Positions 8,098 through 18,247 are shown, counted from the stretch's first letter. The stretch is DNA of 64,000 nucleotides from Micromonospora vinacea (GCF_015751785.1 NZ_JADOTY010000001.1:2790001-2854000); one strand, 5' to 3'. Numbers and translations are program-made. The notes: a model not told the origin generated them from the letters alone.

Positions 8098-8430
8098 TCA
8101 GGCGACGTTCAGTTGGATGTTCCCAATGCGGGCGACGACGTCGAGATGACCACCCAGGCCGGTGACGTAGGCGCGGAGTGATTCCAGGCTGGTGTGCTCG
8201 CCATTCTCGATCTGGCTGATTCTCGCCTGCGTCAGCCCCGCCGCCTCGGCCAGTTGCACCTGAGTCATACCCAGGTGCTTGCGGATCTCTGCCAGCTGCG
8301 CCCCGCTGACCGCTGCCAGCATCTGCTCACGGTGCTGAGCGCGCCGGGAGACCCGGTCCGGATCTGCCCAGGATGGATCGAGCGCGCGGGCCTTCGCCTT
8401 GACGTCCTGCCAGTCAGCTCCATCGGTCAT
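8098..8430 (-). CDS. XRE-family antitoxin (HigA-like)
   Basis: A 110-residue protein with a helix-turn-helix of the XRE type at residues about 50-100: LAEIRKHLGMTQVQLAEAAG, then LTQARISQIENGEHTSLESL. The N-terminal 45 residues are acidic or charged, as in HigA-type antitoxins encoded after a HigB-like toxin. The ATG at 8430 overlaps the stop of the toxin remnant (ATGA), which fixes the start and shows the original operon order toxin then antitoxin. The protein appears intact. Without a working toxin it may persist only as a repressor or as an anti-toxin against related systems. Confidence 0.8.
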   Translation of the reverse strand: MTDGADWQDVKAKARALDPSWADPDRVSRRAQHREQMLAAVSGAQLAEIRKHLGMTQVQLAEAAGLTQARISQIENGEHTSLESLRAYVTGLGGHLDVVARIGNIQLNVA

Positions 8431-8579
8431 CTCTGTGTTTCCCTCAGCCTGGAGACGTGCTCCTGAAACCGGTCGTCCGCCAACGGGACCGCCATCTTGT
8501 ACCAAGTCTGCCACTGGCCCGACTTGTCGCCAGCGACCAGAAAAACAGCTTCTCGAACGGGATCAAGATCCAACGACAC
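8427..8579 (-). pseudogene. HigB/RelE-like toxin remnant, N-terminal half missing
   Basis: Translating the minus strand from 8579 gives 50 residues ending at a TGA that overlaps the antitoxin ATG. The peptide contains DPVREAVFLVAGDKSGQWQ, then WYK and IPLAD-like AVPLADDRF, which is the C-terminal half of HigB-like (phage Gp49-related) toxins; the family is normally about 110-120 residues. The fragment begins with a GTG directly after the stop codon of the DedA gene, so the first 60 or so residues were removed by a deletion whose junction lies at the DedA stop. The GTG makes it formally translatable, but the N-terminal strands and helices of the RelE fold are gone, so it should be inactive. 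Confidence 0.75.
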
Positions 8580-9218
8580 TCAGTCGATGGGGACGTCGAC
8601 GACGGCGGCGGCGGCGGCGGCGCGGGCGTGGCGGGCGCTGACCACTGTCATCGCCCACCCGGCCGCCGCGAAGCCGGCCGCCGCGGCGGTGGCGATGATG
8701 GCCAGCCGCCAGGCCGACTCGGTCAGTGCGGTCCCGCCCAGGTGCCCGACCAGCGCGCCGTAGGTGGCCCAGCCCAGCGCGGCGACGGCCTCGTAGAGCA
8801 CGAACAGTCGGTACGGGTAGCGGCTACGCCCGGCCGAGAAGCAGGCCGCCATCCGGCCGCCGGGCACGAACCGGCAGAGCAGGATGACCAGCGGCCCGGG
8901 TTGTCGCAGGCCCTGGGTGACCCGGCTGGCCACCCGGCGGGCGCGGCTCAACTCGGCGTGCTTGGGTGGCCGCCGGTCCGGCGCGCTGCGTCCGAGCAGG
9001 TAGCAGGCCAGGTCGCCGGCGAATACGCCGAGCGCGCCGACGGCGATGGTGACCGGCAGGCTGAGCCCGCCGTAGACGGTGAGCGCACCACTGGTGATCA
9101 TGACGATCTGGGTGGGGATCACCGGTACGAAGGCGTCCGCGATCAGCAGAGCGAGCAGCACCAGGTACGCCCACGTCGGCGACGCGACGTCAGTCAGAAG
9201 TTCGGGCACGCCTGCCAC
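8580..9218 (-). CDS. DedA family membrane protein
   Basis: A 212-residue polytopic protein of the DedA/SNARE-associated family, which contributes to membrane lipid flipping and proton-motive-force homeostasis. Visible family features are the re-entrant region PVIPTQIVMITSGAL (about residues 32-46), a GDLACYLLGR segment, and the conserved RFVPGGRMAACFSAGRSRY region with basic residues (about 114-132). Two further helices follow near the C-terminus. The GTG at 9218 is the longest supported start. A GTG three codons downstream is an alternative. The 3' end abuts the toxin remnant with no intervening base, marking the deletion junction. Confidence 0.85.
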   Translation of the reverse strand: MAGVPELLTDVASPTWAYLVLLALLIADAFVPVIPTQIVMITSGALTVYGGLSLPVTIAVGALGVFAGDLACYLLGRSAPDRRPPKHAELSRARRVASRVTQGLRQPGPLVILLCRFVPGGRMAACFSAGRSRYPYRLFVLYEAVAALGWATYGALVGHLGGTALTESAWRLAIIATAAAAGFAAAGWAMTVVSARHARAAAAAAVVDVPID

Positions 9219-9545
9219 CTCGCCGGATGCGGCCGATTGGGTGTCTTGAGCCTGACGTCGTGTCCGGCGTCACGGTGGACGGCCCCGGCCCGTCGTGACC
9301 GTCGACACGACTGGGCCACCCAGCTACAACGAGGCCGATCGTTGCCAGGTGACGGGTTCGGAGGAGGTTCCACCCGTCCGAGGCGGGCGGCAGAACGGCG
9401 TTCGGCGGCGTACCGTTGTCGGCGCGGCCACGCCCGTCGGGTCCCCCGTTCCTGACGATTCGGCCGCCAGGGCCGCCGGCGGGTCCCGCGCCGGCGGCCC
9501 ACCCCTCCGCCGCAAATCCGGGTGCATTCCCGGTCGTCGCGCGGG

Positions 9546-9717
9546 TACGGTCGCCGTATGCGCAGCGCGGTAGTGATGACCACGACGCCGGGTGTCCCCG
9601 GCGTGCCGCTCTGACGTAACCACAGTCGACCAGGCCCCGGGGCGATCCGCCCCCGAGGGCAGCGCGCCGTTCGGAGCTGAGGTCGCCTCCGGGTCGTACC
9701 CGATCCAGGAGCCCGAC
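9546..9717 (+). promoter_or_regulatory. Candidate threonine attenuator: leaderless promoter, leader peptide and hairpins
   Basis: A TACGGT hexamer (9546-9551) lies six bases before an ATG at 9558, matching the leaderless promoter pattern seen at many genes here. The leader ORF contains three successive Thr codons. A perfect 8-bp hairpin (arms 9585-9592 and 9597-9604, loop TGTC) overlaps the third Thr codon. A second GC-rich hairpin, GGGGCG/CGCCCC around 9638-9655, follows. CCCCGG at 9596-9601 could pair with CCGGGG at 9637-9642, which would disrupt the second hairpin. The ribosome-binding site AGGAG before the synthetase ATG may also pair with CTCC upstream. There is no T-tract. The mechanism (ribosome stalling on Thr codons) is inferred. 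Confidence 0.45.
9558..9614 (+). CDS. Candidate threonine leader peptide (18 aa)
   Basis: Short ORF reading MRSAVVMTTTPGVPGVPL followed by TGA, 103 nt upstream of the short threonyl-tRNA synthetase. The ATG sits six bases after a TACGGT -10-like hexamer and has no ribosome-binding site, so it would be translated from the very 5' end of the transcript. Three adjacent Thr codons (9579-9587) followed by a hairpin are what a ribosome-mediated attenuator needs. A second in-frame ATG directly precedes the Thr run. It is too short to judge by codon use; the case rests on position, promoter pattern and composition. Confidence 0.45.
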   Translation: MRSAVVMTTTPGVPGVPL

Positions 9718-10935
9718 ATGATCGACCACCGTAGGCTCGGCCGTGAGCTGGACCTCTTCGTCTCCGACCCGCTGGCCGGTGCCGGCCTGCCGATCTGGCT
9801 GCCGGCCGGTGCCGCCGCCCGGCACGCCGTCGAGGAGTACGTCAGGGAGTTGGAGCGCCGCTCCGGCCACCAGCACGTCTACTCGCCGCCGCTGGGTAAG
9901 CGGGAACTCTTCGAACTCTCCGGCCATCTCGGTTACTTCGCCGACGACATGTTCCCGCCGATGCGGCTGAGCGCGGACGACGAGTTCGTGCTCCGGCCGG
10001 CGCTCTGCCCGCACCACGCGTTGGTCTTCCGGGCGCGGGGCCGTTCCTACCGGGAGCTGCCGTTGCGCATCGCCGAGCTGGGCGGGATGTACCGCTCGGA
10101 GCGCTCGGGCGTGCTCGGCGGGCTGTCCCGGGTCCGAGCCATCTCGCTCAACGACGCGCACACCTTCTGCGCGCCAGAGCAGGTCGGCGCGGAGGTCGTC
10201 GAGATCCTCCGGCTGATCCGTGAAGCGCACGCCGCGCTCGGCGTCCGGCCGGCCGGGTTCCGGCTGTCGCTGCGCGGGCCGGGCGAGAAGTACGTGGGCG
10301 ACGACGCCCAGTGGGCCGCCGCCGAGCAGTTGCTCCGGGAGGCGCTGGCCGGGGTGGAGTACGTCGAGGCACCGGGGGAGGCCGCCTTCTACGGCCCGAA
10401 GATCGACATTCAGATCGTCGACGCCGCCGGCCGGGAGTCGACCATCTCCACCATCCAACTGGACTTCGACAAGCCGGAACGGTTCGACCTGTCGTACACC
10501 GACTCGGACGGCAGCCGGCGTCGCCCGGTGATGGTGCACCGCAGCCTGGTCGGCAGCATGGAGCGGCTGTTCGCGTACCTCATCGAGGTGCACGAGGGTG
10601 CCTTCCCGGCCTGGTACGCGCCCGTCCAGTTGGTGCTGCTGCCTGTCGACGACGGCCAGGCCGACGCGGCGGCCGACCTGGCCCGGCGGGCGGGCGACGC
10701 CGGCCTGCGGGTGGAGGTGGACGCCACCGGCTCGCTGGGCGCCCGGGTACGGGACGCGGCCCACCGCCGCGTCCCGTACCTCGGGGTGTTGGGTGCCCGG
10801 GAGGTGGCCGACGGGCGCCTCGCGCTGCGTCTGCGCGGCGGCCGCGCCCTGGCCCCGATGCCCGCCGACGCCGCGCTCGCCCTGATCGGCGGGCAGGTCG
10901 CCGCCCGGGCGACCGACCTGCTGCCGTCGGACTGA
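9718..10935 (+). CDS. Short threonyl-tRNA synthetase lacking TGS and editing domains
   Basis: A 405-residue class II synthetase equivalent to the catalytic core and anticodon-binding domain of ThrRS; normal bacterial ThrRS is about 640 residues. Retained: a motif 1 region (about 25-55), zinc ligand Cys in ALCPHHALVF, motif 2 in MYRSERSGVLGGLSRVR, zinc ligand His in NDAHTFC, FYGPKIDIQI, STIQLDF, and motif 3 in VHRSLVGSMERL with the third zinc His. A C-terminal anticodon-binding domain follows (about 305-400). Absent: the N-terminal TGS and SAD editing domains. CPHH instead of CPGH and AISLND instead of GFTQDD mark it as a divergent paralogue. AGGAG precedes the ATG. It may be a stress, resistance or specialised synthetase. 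Confidence 0.85.
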   Translation: MIDHRRLGRELDLFVSDPLAGAGLPIWLPAGAAARHAVEEYVRELERRSGHQHVYSPPLGKRELFELSGHLGYFADDMFPPMRLSADDEFVLRPALCPHHALVFRARGRSYRELPLRIAELGGMYRSERSGVLGGLSRVRAISLNDAHTFCAPEQVGAEVVEILRLIREAHAALGVRPAGFRLSLRGPGEKYVGDDAQWAAAEQLLREALAGVEYVEAPGEAAFYGPKIDIQIVDAAGRESTISTIQLDFDKPERFDLSYTDSDGSRRRPVMVHRSLVGSMERLFAYLIEVHEGAFPAWYAPVQLVLLPVDDGQADAAADLARRAGDAGLRVEVDATGSLGARVRDAAHRRVPYLGVLGAREVADGRLALRLRGGRALAPMPADAALALIGGQVAARATDLLPSD

Positions 10936-10974
10936 CCCGCCCACCGATCGTCTCGCGCGCACGGCCGCCCGACC

Positions 10975-13080
10975 TCAGACCGACGCCGGTTGGGCGGCCG
11001 GTTCCTCGTCGACCACCGCTCCGGTGAACTGTGAGCGGTAGAGCCGGTGGTACGCGCCCTGGGCGGCGAGCAACTGCTCGTGGGTGCCCTGCTCGACGAT
11101 CCGACCGTTCTCCATCATGAGGATCAGGTCGGCGTCGCGGATGGTGGAGAGCCGGTGCGCGATGACGAAGCTGGTCCGGTCCGAGCGCAGCGCGGCCATC
11201 GCCCGTTGCAGCAGCACCTCGGTGCGGGTGTCCACCGAACTGGTGGCCTCGTCGAGGATCAGCAGCGACGGCTCGGCGAGGAACGCCCGCGCGATGGTGA
11301 TGAGCTGCTTCTCACCGGCGCTGACGTTGCTCCCCTCCTCGTCGATGACCGTGTCGTAGCCGTCCGGCAGGCTGCGCACGAACCGGTCCACGAAGGTGGC
11401 CTGGGCCGCGGCGAGGATCTCCTCCTCGGTGGCGTCCGGTCGCCCGTAGGCGATGTTGTCCCGGATGGTGCCGCCGAACAGCCAGGTGTCCTGGAGCACC
11501 ATGCCGATCCGGCCGCGCAGGTCGTCGCGGCGCATCGTGGTGATGTCCACCCCGTCGAGCGTGATCCGGCCGGCGTCCAGCTCGTAGAACCGCATCACCA
11601 GGTTGACCAGCGTGGTCTTGCCGGCGCCGGTCGGGCCGACGATGGCCACCGTGTGCCCGGGCTCGGCTACCAGCGACAGGTCGTCGATCAGGGGCTTGTC
11701 CGGCTCGTAGCGGAACGAGACGTGCTCGAACTCGACCCGACCGTGTGGGTCGGTGACCCGGGCCGGCGCGACCGGGTCGGGGGTCTGCTCGTCCGCGTCG
11801 AGCACCGCGAAGACCCGCTCGGCCGAGGCCACCCCGGACTGGAGCAGGTTGGCCATCGAGGCGAGTTGGGTGAGCGGCTGGGTGAACTGGCGGGAGTACT
11901 GGATGAACGCCTGCACGTCACCGAGGCTCATCGTGCCGGAGGCGACCCGCAGCCCACCGACCACGGCGATCGCCACGTAGCTCAGGTTTCCGATGAACAT
12001 CATCGACGGCATGATGATTCCGGAGATGAACTGCGCCCCGAAGCTGGCCCGGAACAACTCCTCGTTCTTCGCGTGGAAGGCGGCCTCGACCTCACGCTGC
12101 CGGCCGAAGACCTTCACCAGTTCGTGACCGGTGTACGCCTCCTCGATCTGGCCGTTCAACTCGCCCGTGTGTGTCCACTGGGCGATGAACTGCTTCTGTG
12201 AGCGCTTGGCGATGCGCTGGGTGACCAGCACCGACAACGGCACCGCGACCAGGGCCACCAGGGCCAGCACCGGCGAGATCCAGAACATCACGGCCAGCAC
12301 GCCGACGACTGTCAGCAGCGAGGTGAGCAGCTGGCTGAGGGTCTGCTGGAGGCTTGTGGAGATGTTGTCGATGTCGTTGGTGACCCGGCTGAGCAGCTCA
12401 CCGCGCGGTTGCCTGTCGAAGTAGGGCAGCGGCAGCCGGTTGAGCTTCTCCTCCACCTCGGCGCGCAGCCGCAGCACTGTGCGCTGGACCACGCCGTTGA
12501 GCAGCCAGCCCTGCCACCAGGACAGCAGGCTCGCCGCCAGGTAGAGCCCGAGCGCCAGCAGCAGCACCCGACTCAGGGCGCTGAAGTCGATGCCCACCCC
12601 GGGCACCACGTCCATCCGGGCCAGCATGTCGGCGAAGCTGTCGTTGCCGCTGGCCCGGGCCGCCGCGACGGCCTGCTCGGCGGTGGTGCCGGCGGGCAGT
12701 TGCCGACCGATCACCCCGCTGAAGATCAGGTCGGTGGCGTGGCCGAGGATCTTCGGCCCGGCCACGCTGAACCCGACGCTCACCACCGCGAGGGTGATGA
12801 TCGCGGCCAGGTGCAGTCGGTGCGAGCGCAGCCGGCCGAGTAGCCGCCGGGCCGAGGGCCCGAAGTTCATCGACTTCTCGGCGGGCATCCCGGCGCTCAT
12901 CCATCCCGGGCCGCCGCCCTGACGGCCGGGCGGCAGCCGCTTCGGCGTCGCCGCGCCACTGTCGGTCTCCGGCGCGGTTTCCCCGCCGGGTTGCTGCGCT
13001 GTGTCATCCGGTGTCCGTCCGTCGCCGGCCGGCTTCTGACTGGGTACGGCCGCGGTGCGCGGCTCGTCACGCTCGCTCAT
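10975..13080 (-). CDS. ABC exporter, fused permease-ATPase, catalytic half of a heterodimer
   Basis: A 701-residue type IV ABC exporter subunit. A long Pro/Gly-rich cytoplasmic N-terminus (1-75) precedes six membrane helices (about 90-400) and a nucleotide-binding domain (about 440-680). Walker A is GPTGAGKTT, the signature is NVSAGEKQ (Ala in place of the first Gly), and Walker B is [12 protein letters not shown] with the catalytic Glu intact; the H-loop is in IAHRLS. The ATG overlaps the stop of the upstream exporter gene (ATGA at 13077-13080), so the two are translated together and probably form a heterodimer like TM287/288 or TetAB, exporting drugs or lipids under control of the upstream MarR regulator. 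Confidence 0.9.
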   Translation of the reverse strand: MSERDEPRTAAVPSQKPAGDGRTPDDTAQQPGGETAPETDSGAATPKRLPPGRQGGGPGWMSAGMPAEKSMNFGPSARRLLGRLRSHRLHLAAIITLAVVSVGFSVAGPKILGHATDLIFSGVIGRQLPAGTTAEQAVAAARASGNDSFADMLARMDVVPGVGIDFSALSRVLLLALGLYLAASLLSWWQGWLLNGVVQRTVLRLRAEVEEKLNRLPLPYFDRQPRGELLSRVTNDIDNISTSLQQTLSQLLTSLLTVVGVLAVMFWISPVLALVALVAVPLSVLVTQRIAKRSQKQFIAQWTHTGELNGQIEEAYTGHELVKVFGRQREVEAAFHAKNEELFRASFGAQFISGIIMPSMMFIGNLSYVAIAVVGGLRVASGTMSLGDVQAFIQYSRQFTQPLTQLASMANLLQSGVASAERVFAVLDADEQTPDPVAPARVTDPHGRVEFEHVSFRYEPDKPLIDDLSLVAEPGHTVAIVGPTGAGKTTLVNLVMRFYELDAGRITLDGVDITTMRRDDLRGRIGMVLQDTWLFGGTIRDNIAYGRPDATEEEILAAAQATFVDRFVRSLPDGYDTVIDEEGSNVSAGEKQLITIARAFLAEPSLLILDEATSSVDTRTEVLLQRAMAALRSDRTSFVIAHRLSTIRDADLILMMENGRIVEQGTHEQLLAAQGAYHRLYRSQFTGAVVDEEPAAQPASV

Positions 13081-14810
13081 GCCGCCACCTCCGTGGTCTG
13101 CTGCGAGGCCACGATCTCGGCGTACGTCGGGCAGGTGTCTAACAGCTCCGCATGTCGTCCCACTCCGACGACCCCTCCGTTTTCAAGAACGATGATCTGG
13201 TCGGCGTCGATGATCGTGGAGACCCGCTGGGCCACGATGACCACCGCGGACTGCGCGGTGACCGGCCGCAGTGCCGCTCTCAGCCGCGCGTCGGTGCCCA
13301 GGTCGAGGGCGGAGAACGAGTCGTCGAAGAGGTAGATCTCCGGCTGCCGGACCAGGGCGCGGGCGATGGCCAGGCGCTGCCGCTGCCCACCGGAGACGGT
13401 GGTGCCGCCCTGTGCGATCGGGGCGTCCAGCCCGCCGGGCATCTGGGCCACGAAGTCGCGGGCCTGAGCGATCTCCAGCGCTGTCCACAGTTCCTCGTCG
13501 GTGGCGTCCGGGTTGCCGTAGCGCAGGTTGCTCGCGACCGTCCCGGTGAACAGGTATGGCCGTTGCGGCACCAGGCCGATGCGTCGCCACAGCTCGTCCG
13601 GCGCCAACTCCCGCACGTCCACCCCGTCGACAAGCACCGCGCCGCCGGTGACGTCGACCAGGCGGGGAATCAGCGACAGCAGCGTCGTCTTGCCCGCGCC
13701 GGTGCTGCCGATGATCGCCGTGGTGGTACCCGGGGTCGCCCGGAAGGAGATGTCGCGCAGCACCGGCTCCACCGCGCCCGGGTACTGGAAGCGCACTCCG
13801 CGCAGCTCCAACTCGGCTCGGGTGGGCAGTTCGGTGACCGGCGCGGCGGCCGGAACCACCGAGGAGTCGGTGTCCAGCACCTCGACGATCCGCTCGGCGC
13901 AGACCGCCGCCCTCGGCACCATCATCAACATGAAGGTGGCCATCATGACCGCCATCAGGATCTGCATCAGGTACTGGAGGAACGCGGTCAGCGCGCCGAC
14001 CTGGATCGCGCCGGCGTCCACCCGCTGCGCGCCGAACCAGAGCACCGCCACGCTGGAGACGTTCAGCACCAGCATGACCACCGGGAAGATCAACGCCAGC
14101 AACCGACCGGTACGCAGCGCGGTGGCGGTCAGGTCGGCGTTGGCGACGGCGAAGCGGTCCGTCTCGTACGGCTCGCGGACGAACGCGCGGACCACCCGGA
14201 TGCCGGTGATCTGCTCCCGCAGCACCCGGTTGACAGTGTCGATGCGGGTCTGCATCAGCCGGAAGCCCGGCACCATCCGACGGATGATCGCGCCGAGCGC
14301 GATGGCCAACACCGGCACGCTGACCAGCATCAGCCAGGACAGCCCGACGTCCTCGCGCAGTGCCATGAACACGCCGCCGACGCTCATGATCGGTGCGGCG
14401 ACCAGCATCGTGCAGCTCATCAGCACGAGCATCTGCACCTGCTGCACGTCGTTGGTGTTGCGGGTGATCAGCGACGGTGCTCCGAACCGGGCCACCTCGC
14501 GGGCGGAGAAGCGGTTGACGTGCCCGAACAGTTCGGCGCGTACGTCGCGACCGAAGCCCATCGCGACCCGGGCGCCCAAATAGACGGCGGCGATCGAACA
14601 GACGATCTGGATGAGGCTGACCAGCAGCATCCAGCCGCCGGTGCGCACGATGTAGTCGGTGTCGCCCCGGGCCACGCCCTGGTCGATGATGTCGGCGTTG
14701 AGGCTGGGCAGGTAGAGCGAGGCCATGGTGCCCACGAACTGGAGCAGCACGACCGCCAGCAACGGTCTCTGATAGGTGCGCAGTTGGCCGCGCAGGAGTC
14801 GGATCAGCAC
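13077..14810 (-). CDS. ABC exporter, fused permease-ATPase with degenerate Walker B
   Basis: A 577-residue partner of the downstream exporter gene. Six membrane helices occupy about residues 15-310 and the nucleotide-binding domain about 335-570. Walker A is GSTGAGKTT, the signature is TVSGGQRQR, but Walker B reads [12 protein letters not shown]: the residue after the Walker B Asp is Asp instead of the catalytic Glu, which is the classic non-catalytic site of heterodimeric exporters. The GTG at 14810 overlaps the end of the MarR gene by 7 nt and has AAGGA seven bases upstream. Gene order MarR, degenerate subunit, catalytic subunit is a common self-regulated efflux operon. Confidence 0.9.
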   Translation of the reverse strand: MLIRLLRGQLRTYQRPLLAVVLLQFVGTMASLYLPSLNADIIDQGVARGDTDYIVRTGGWMLLVSLIQIVCSIAAVYLGARVAMGFGRDVRAELFGHVNRFSAREVARFGAPSLITRNTNDVQQVQMLVLMSCTMLVAAPIMSVGGVFMALREDVGLSWLMLVSVPVLAIALGAIIRRMVPGFRLMQTRIDTVNRVLREQITGIRVVRAFVREPYETDRFAVANADLTATALRTGRLLALIFPVVMLVLNVSSVAVLWFGAQRVDAGAIQVGALTAFLQYLMQILMAVMMATFMLMMVPRAAVCAERIVEVLDTDSSVVPAAAPVTELPTRAELELRGVRFQYPGAVEPVLRDISFRATPGTTTAIIGSTGAGKTTLLSLIPRLVDVTGGAVLVDGVDVRELAPDELWRRIGLVPQRPYLFTGTVASNLRYGNPDATDEELWTALEIAQARDFVAQMPGGLDAPIAQGGTTVSGGQRQRLAIARALVRQPEIYLFDDSFSALDLGTDARLRAALRPVTAQSAVVIVAQRVSTIIDADQIIVLENGGVVGVGRHAELLDTCPTYAEIVASQQTTEVAA

Positions 14811-15286
14811 GCCGGGTCCTTCGTTTCGGTAGGGCGTCCGGTCATCCGCGGGTCGTCTCCGCTGCCGATGACCTCAAGCAGGAACTCCCGGATCACCTGG
14901 GCCTTCGCCGGGTCGGCGTCGACCGAGGTGAGGGGCCGTCCGGAGTGCATGAGCGCGCCGAGCGCGGCCACCCTCTCCCGCCCGGCGGGGGTGATGGCGA
15001 GTCGGATGCTGCGTCGGTCGTTGTCGTCGCGCTGCCGCTCGACCAGACCGTCGCGCTCGAGCGTGTCGACGATGCCGGTCAGGGTCGCCGGCCGGACGAA
15101 CCCCTTCTCGGCGACCGCCCGGTGGGGTAGCTCGCCGTGGCGGGCGAGCGTCATCAGGGTGATCATGCCGGCCTGGGTGAGGCCGTGCTCCTCGGCGAGG
15201 TAACGGTTCCACCGTTGCCCCACGAGGTGCCCGGCCACCACCAGGAGCCGGCCGAGCGGCACGTCCTGGAGGGTCACGAGTTCCAC
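14804..15286 (-). CDS. MarR family transcriptional regulator
   Basis: A 160-residue winged-helix repressor. The DNA-binding region includes ELPHRAVAEKGFVRPATLTGIVDTLERDGLVER (positions about 58-90) and the wing RQRDDNDRRSIRLAITPAGRER, both standard MarR features. It heads the ABC exporter operon. I place the start at the GTG at 15286, because TAATCT lies seven bases upstream in the leaderless arrangement and a palindrome sits in the promoter spacer; an earlier ATG at 15322 would lie upstream of the -10. The C-terminal tail after residue 130 is polar. It probably represses its own operon and is released by an exporter substrate. Confidence 0.85.
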   Translation of the reverse strand: MELVTLQDVPLGRLLVVAGHLVGQRWNRYLAEEHGLTQAGMITLMTLARHGELPHRAVAEKGFVRPATLTGIVDTLERDGLVERQRDDNDRRSIRLAITPAGRERVAALGALMHSGRPLTSVDADPAKAQVIREFLLEVIGSGDDPRMTGRPTETKDPAC

Positions 15287-15293
15287 GCCAGGT

Positions 15294-15322
15294 AGATTAG
15301 CTCCCTGATAGTCAGGGGCCAA
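15294..15322 (-). promoter_or_regulatory. Promoter and operator of the MarR-ABC exporter operon
   Basis: On the minus strand TTGGCC (15322-15317), a 17-bp spacer and TAATCT (15299-15294) form a promoter whose start point would be at the MarR GTG. The spacer holds the palindrome CCCTGACTATCAGGG (15303-15317), six-base arms with a three-base centre, which is positioned to let a bound dimer block RNA polymerase. Autoregulation by MarR is inferred. Confidence 0.55.
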
Positions 15323-15758
15323 ACGAAATTGCCGCAGCGGTGGCCACGAACACGATCTGCAGAATCGTTCGCTGGGCCAGCGGGGTCACCGGACGTCCGG
15401 CGAGGGTCAGCTTCCGGCGGGCGGCCGAGACGTTGGCCGGGAACATGGCGAGCGTGAGCAGGCCGAGCCCGGCCGCCGCGACCCGGGCGGTCGCCGGCAC
15501 GAGGAGGCCCACCGCGCCGACCAGCTCCAGCACGCCGGTGGCGGTGACCAGCAGATCCGGCCGGGGTAGTCGGGGCGGAACCATTGCGATCAGGTCGGTG
15601 CGGCGCTGGCCGGCGAAGTGCGCGACGGCGGTCAGCGTGAACATCACTGCGAGCCCGACGCGCAGCGCGGGGATCCAGCCGTCCAGTGCGGAGAAGCCGG
15701 CCAGGCCGGCGAGTCGGGCCAGGGCGGTGCCGACGATCAGGGCGATCAAGGGTGCCAT
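15312..15758 (-). CDS. DoxX family membrane protein
   Basis: A 148-residue four-helix membrane protein of the DoxX type (helices about 3-20, 35-52, 70-92 and 125-145), with the family-like VMFTLTAVAHFAG and TGVLELVGAVGLLVPAT segments. DoxX-like proteins are linked to membrane redox or detoxification functions without a settled mechanism. The ATG at 15758 has a strong ribosome-binding site (GAGGAGG). It is transcribed divergently from the TetR gene, and both promoters are overlaid by the same operator sequences, so it is probably the direct target of that repressor. Its stop codon lies within the MarR operator region. Confidence 0.8.
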   Translation of the reverse strand: MAPLIALIVGTALARLAGLAGFSALDGWIPALRVGLAVMFTLTAVAHFAGQRRTDLIAMVPPRLPRPDLLVTATGVLELVGAVGLLVPATARVAAAGLGLLTLAMFPANVSAARRKLTLAGRPVTPLAQRTILQIVFVATAAAISFGP

Positions 15759-15776
15759 CGAATCCTCCTCGGGGAA

Positions 15777-15829
15777 ACTTGCCAGTGACAAGATTGCGCG
15801 TCGGAGGTGCATCTTGTCAATGACAAGAT
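15777..15829. promoter_or_regulatory. TetR operators in the DoxX/TetR divergent promoter region
   Basis: ATCTTGTCAATGACAAGAT at 15811-15829 is a perfect 9+1+9 palindrome. A second, imperfect copy (ACTTGCCAGTGACAAGAT) lies at 15777-15794. For DoxX on the minus strand, TTGACA (15820-15815) and CAATCT (15796-15791) with an 18-bp spacer fall one in each site. For TetR, TAGGAT (15829-15834) lies six bases before its ATG. Both genes should therefore be repressed together. Confidence 0.7.
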
Positions 15830-15840
15830 AGGATTCGGGC

Positions 15841-16401
15841 ATGACCGACACGCGCGCCTACCACCACGGCGACCTGCGCCGCACCCTGCTCGCCGCCGCG
15901 CTGGAGGCCATCGAGGAGGTGGGGCCCGCCGCGCTGAGCCTGCGCGACCTGGCCCGCCGGGCCGGTGTCTCGCACGCCGCGCCCGCACACCACTTCGGCG
16001 ACAAGGCGGGCCTGCTCACCGCGCTCGCCGCGCAGGGCTTCGACCTGCTGGCCCAGACGTTGACCGAGGCGGATGACGACCTGTTGGAGGCCGGCGTCGC
16101 GTACGTCGACTTCGCGGTCACCCATCGGGCGTACTTCGAGGTGATGTTCCGGCCGGAGCTCTACCGGGCCGACGACGGCGAGCTGATCGCAGCCCGTGGT
16201 CGGGCCGGCGCCGCACTCCGCTCCGGGGTGGCGGCGCTACCCACCGGCGGCGCGCCCGCCGACACCGACCGGGACGCGCTCGCGGCCTGGTCGATCGCGC
16301 ACGGCTTCGCCACCCTCTGGCTGGCCGGCGCACTACCCGACCGAGTGGGCGACAACCCCCGAGAGGCAGCCCGCGCCGTCCTGCGCCGGCTGGCCACCTA
16401 A
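15841..16401 (+). CDS. TetR/AcrR family regulator
   Basis: A 186-residue repressor. It starts YHHGDLRRTLLAAALEAIEE, and the helix-turn-helix lies at about residues 27-50 (LSLRDLARRAGVSHAAPAHHF). The C-terminal ligand domain (from about 70) contains FAVTHRAYFEVMFRPELY, typical of the TetR group with a WHG-type C-terminal domain. AGGA lies seven bases before the ATG. The divergent DoxX gene is the likely regulated partner through two shared palindromic sites. The inducer is unknown. Confidence 0.85.
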   Translation: MTDTRAYHHGDLRRTLLAAALEAIEEVGPAALSLRDLARRAGVSHAAPAHHFGDKAGLLTALAAQGFDLLAQTLTEADDDLLEAGVAYVDFAVTHRAYFEVMFRPELYRADDGELIAARGRAGAALRSGVAALPTGGAPADTDRDALAAWSIAHGFATLWLAGALPDRVGDNPREAARAVLRRLAT

Positions 16402-16438
16402 CCCCTCCAGCCCTTCCCGCCCCCGACCCTCCCCCCGG

Positions 16439-16515
16439 CGTCGATCATGGAATGGTGGTGGGCGGTTCACCCACCACTGCACCTTTTGTGAGGCACCACA
16501 ACTCCATGATCGACG
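16439..16515. repeat. Palindromic intergenic repeat, family A copy 2
   Basis: Arms at 16439-16460 and 16494-16515 (22 bp, two mismatches) with a 33-nt spacer that again ends TTTTGTGAGG. The spacer holds a further hairpin (GGTGGTGGG against CACCCACCAC). It lies between the convergent TetR and GuaB1 genes and could terminate both transcripts. Confidence 0.9.
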
Positions 16516-16569
16516 CGTCGGGGCGGGGACGGGGCGCGTCGGGGCCGGGACGGTGGGTGGGTGGGTGGG

Positions 16570-18247
<1,678 letters not shown>

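Noticed and set aside
9219..9717. T-box riboswitch before the ThrRS gene
   Set aside because: No AGGGTGGNACCGCG-like T-box sequence is present; the leader-peptide reading fits better.
13152..15203. 683-codon plus-strand frame across the ABC exporter genes
   Set aside because: Antisense to two convincing genes; composition (Gln, His, Asp, Arg, Gly) is typical of shadow frames.
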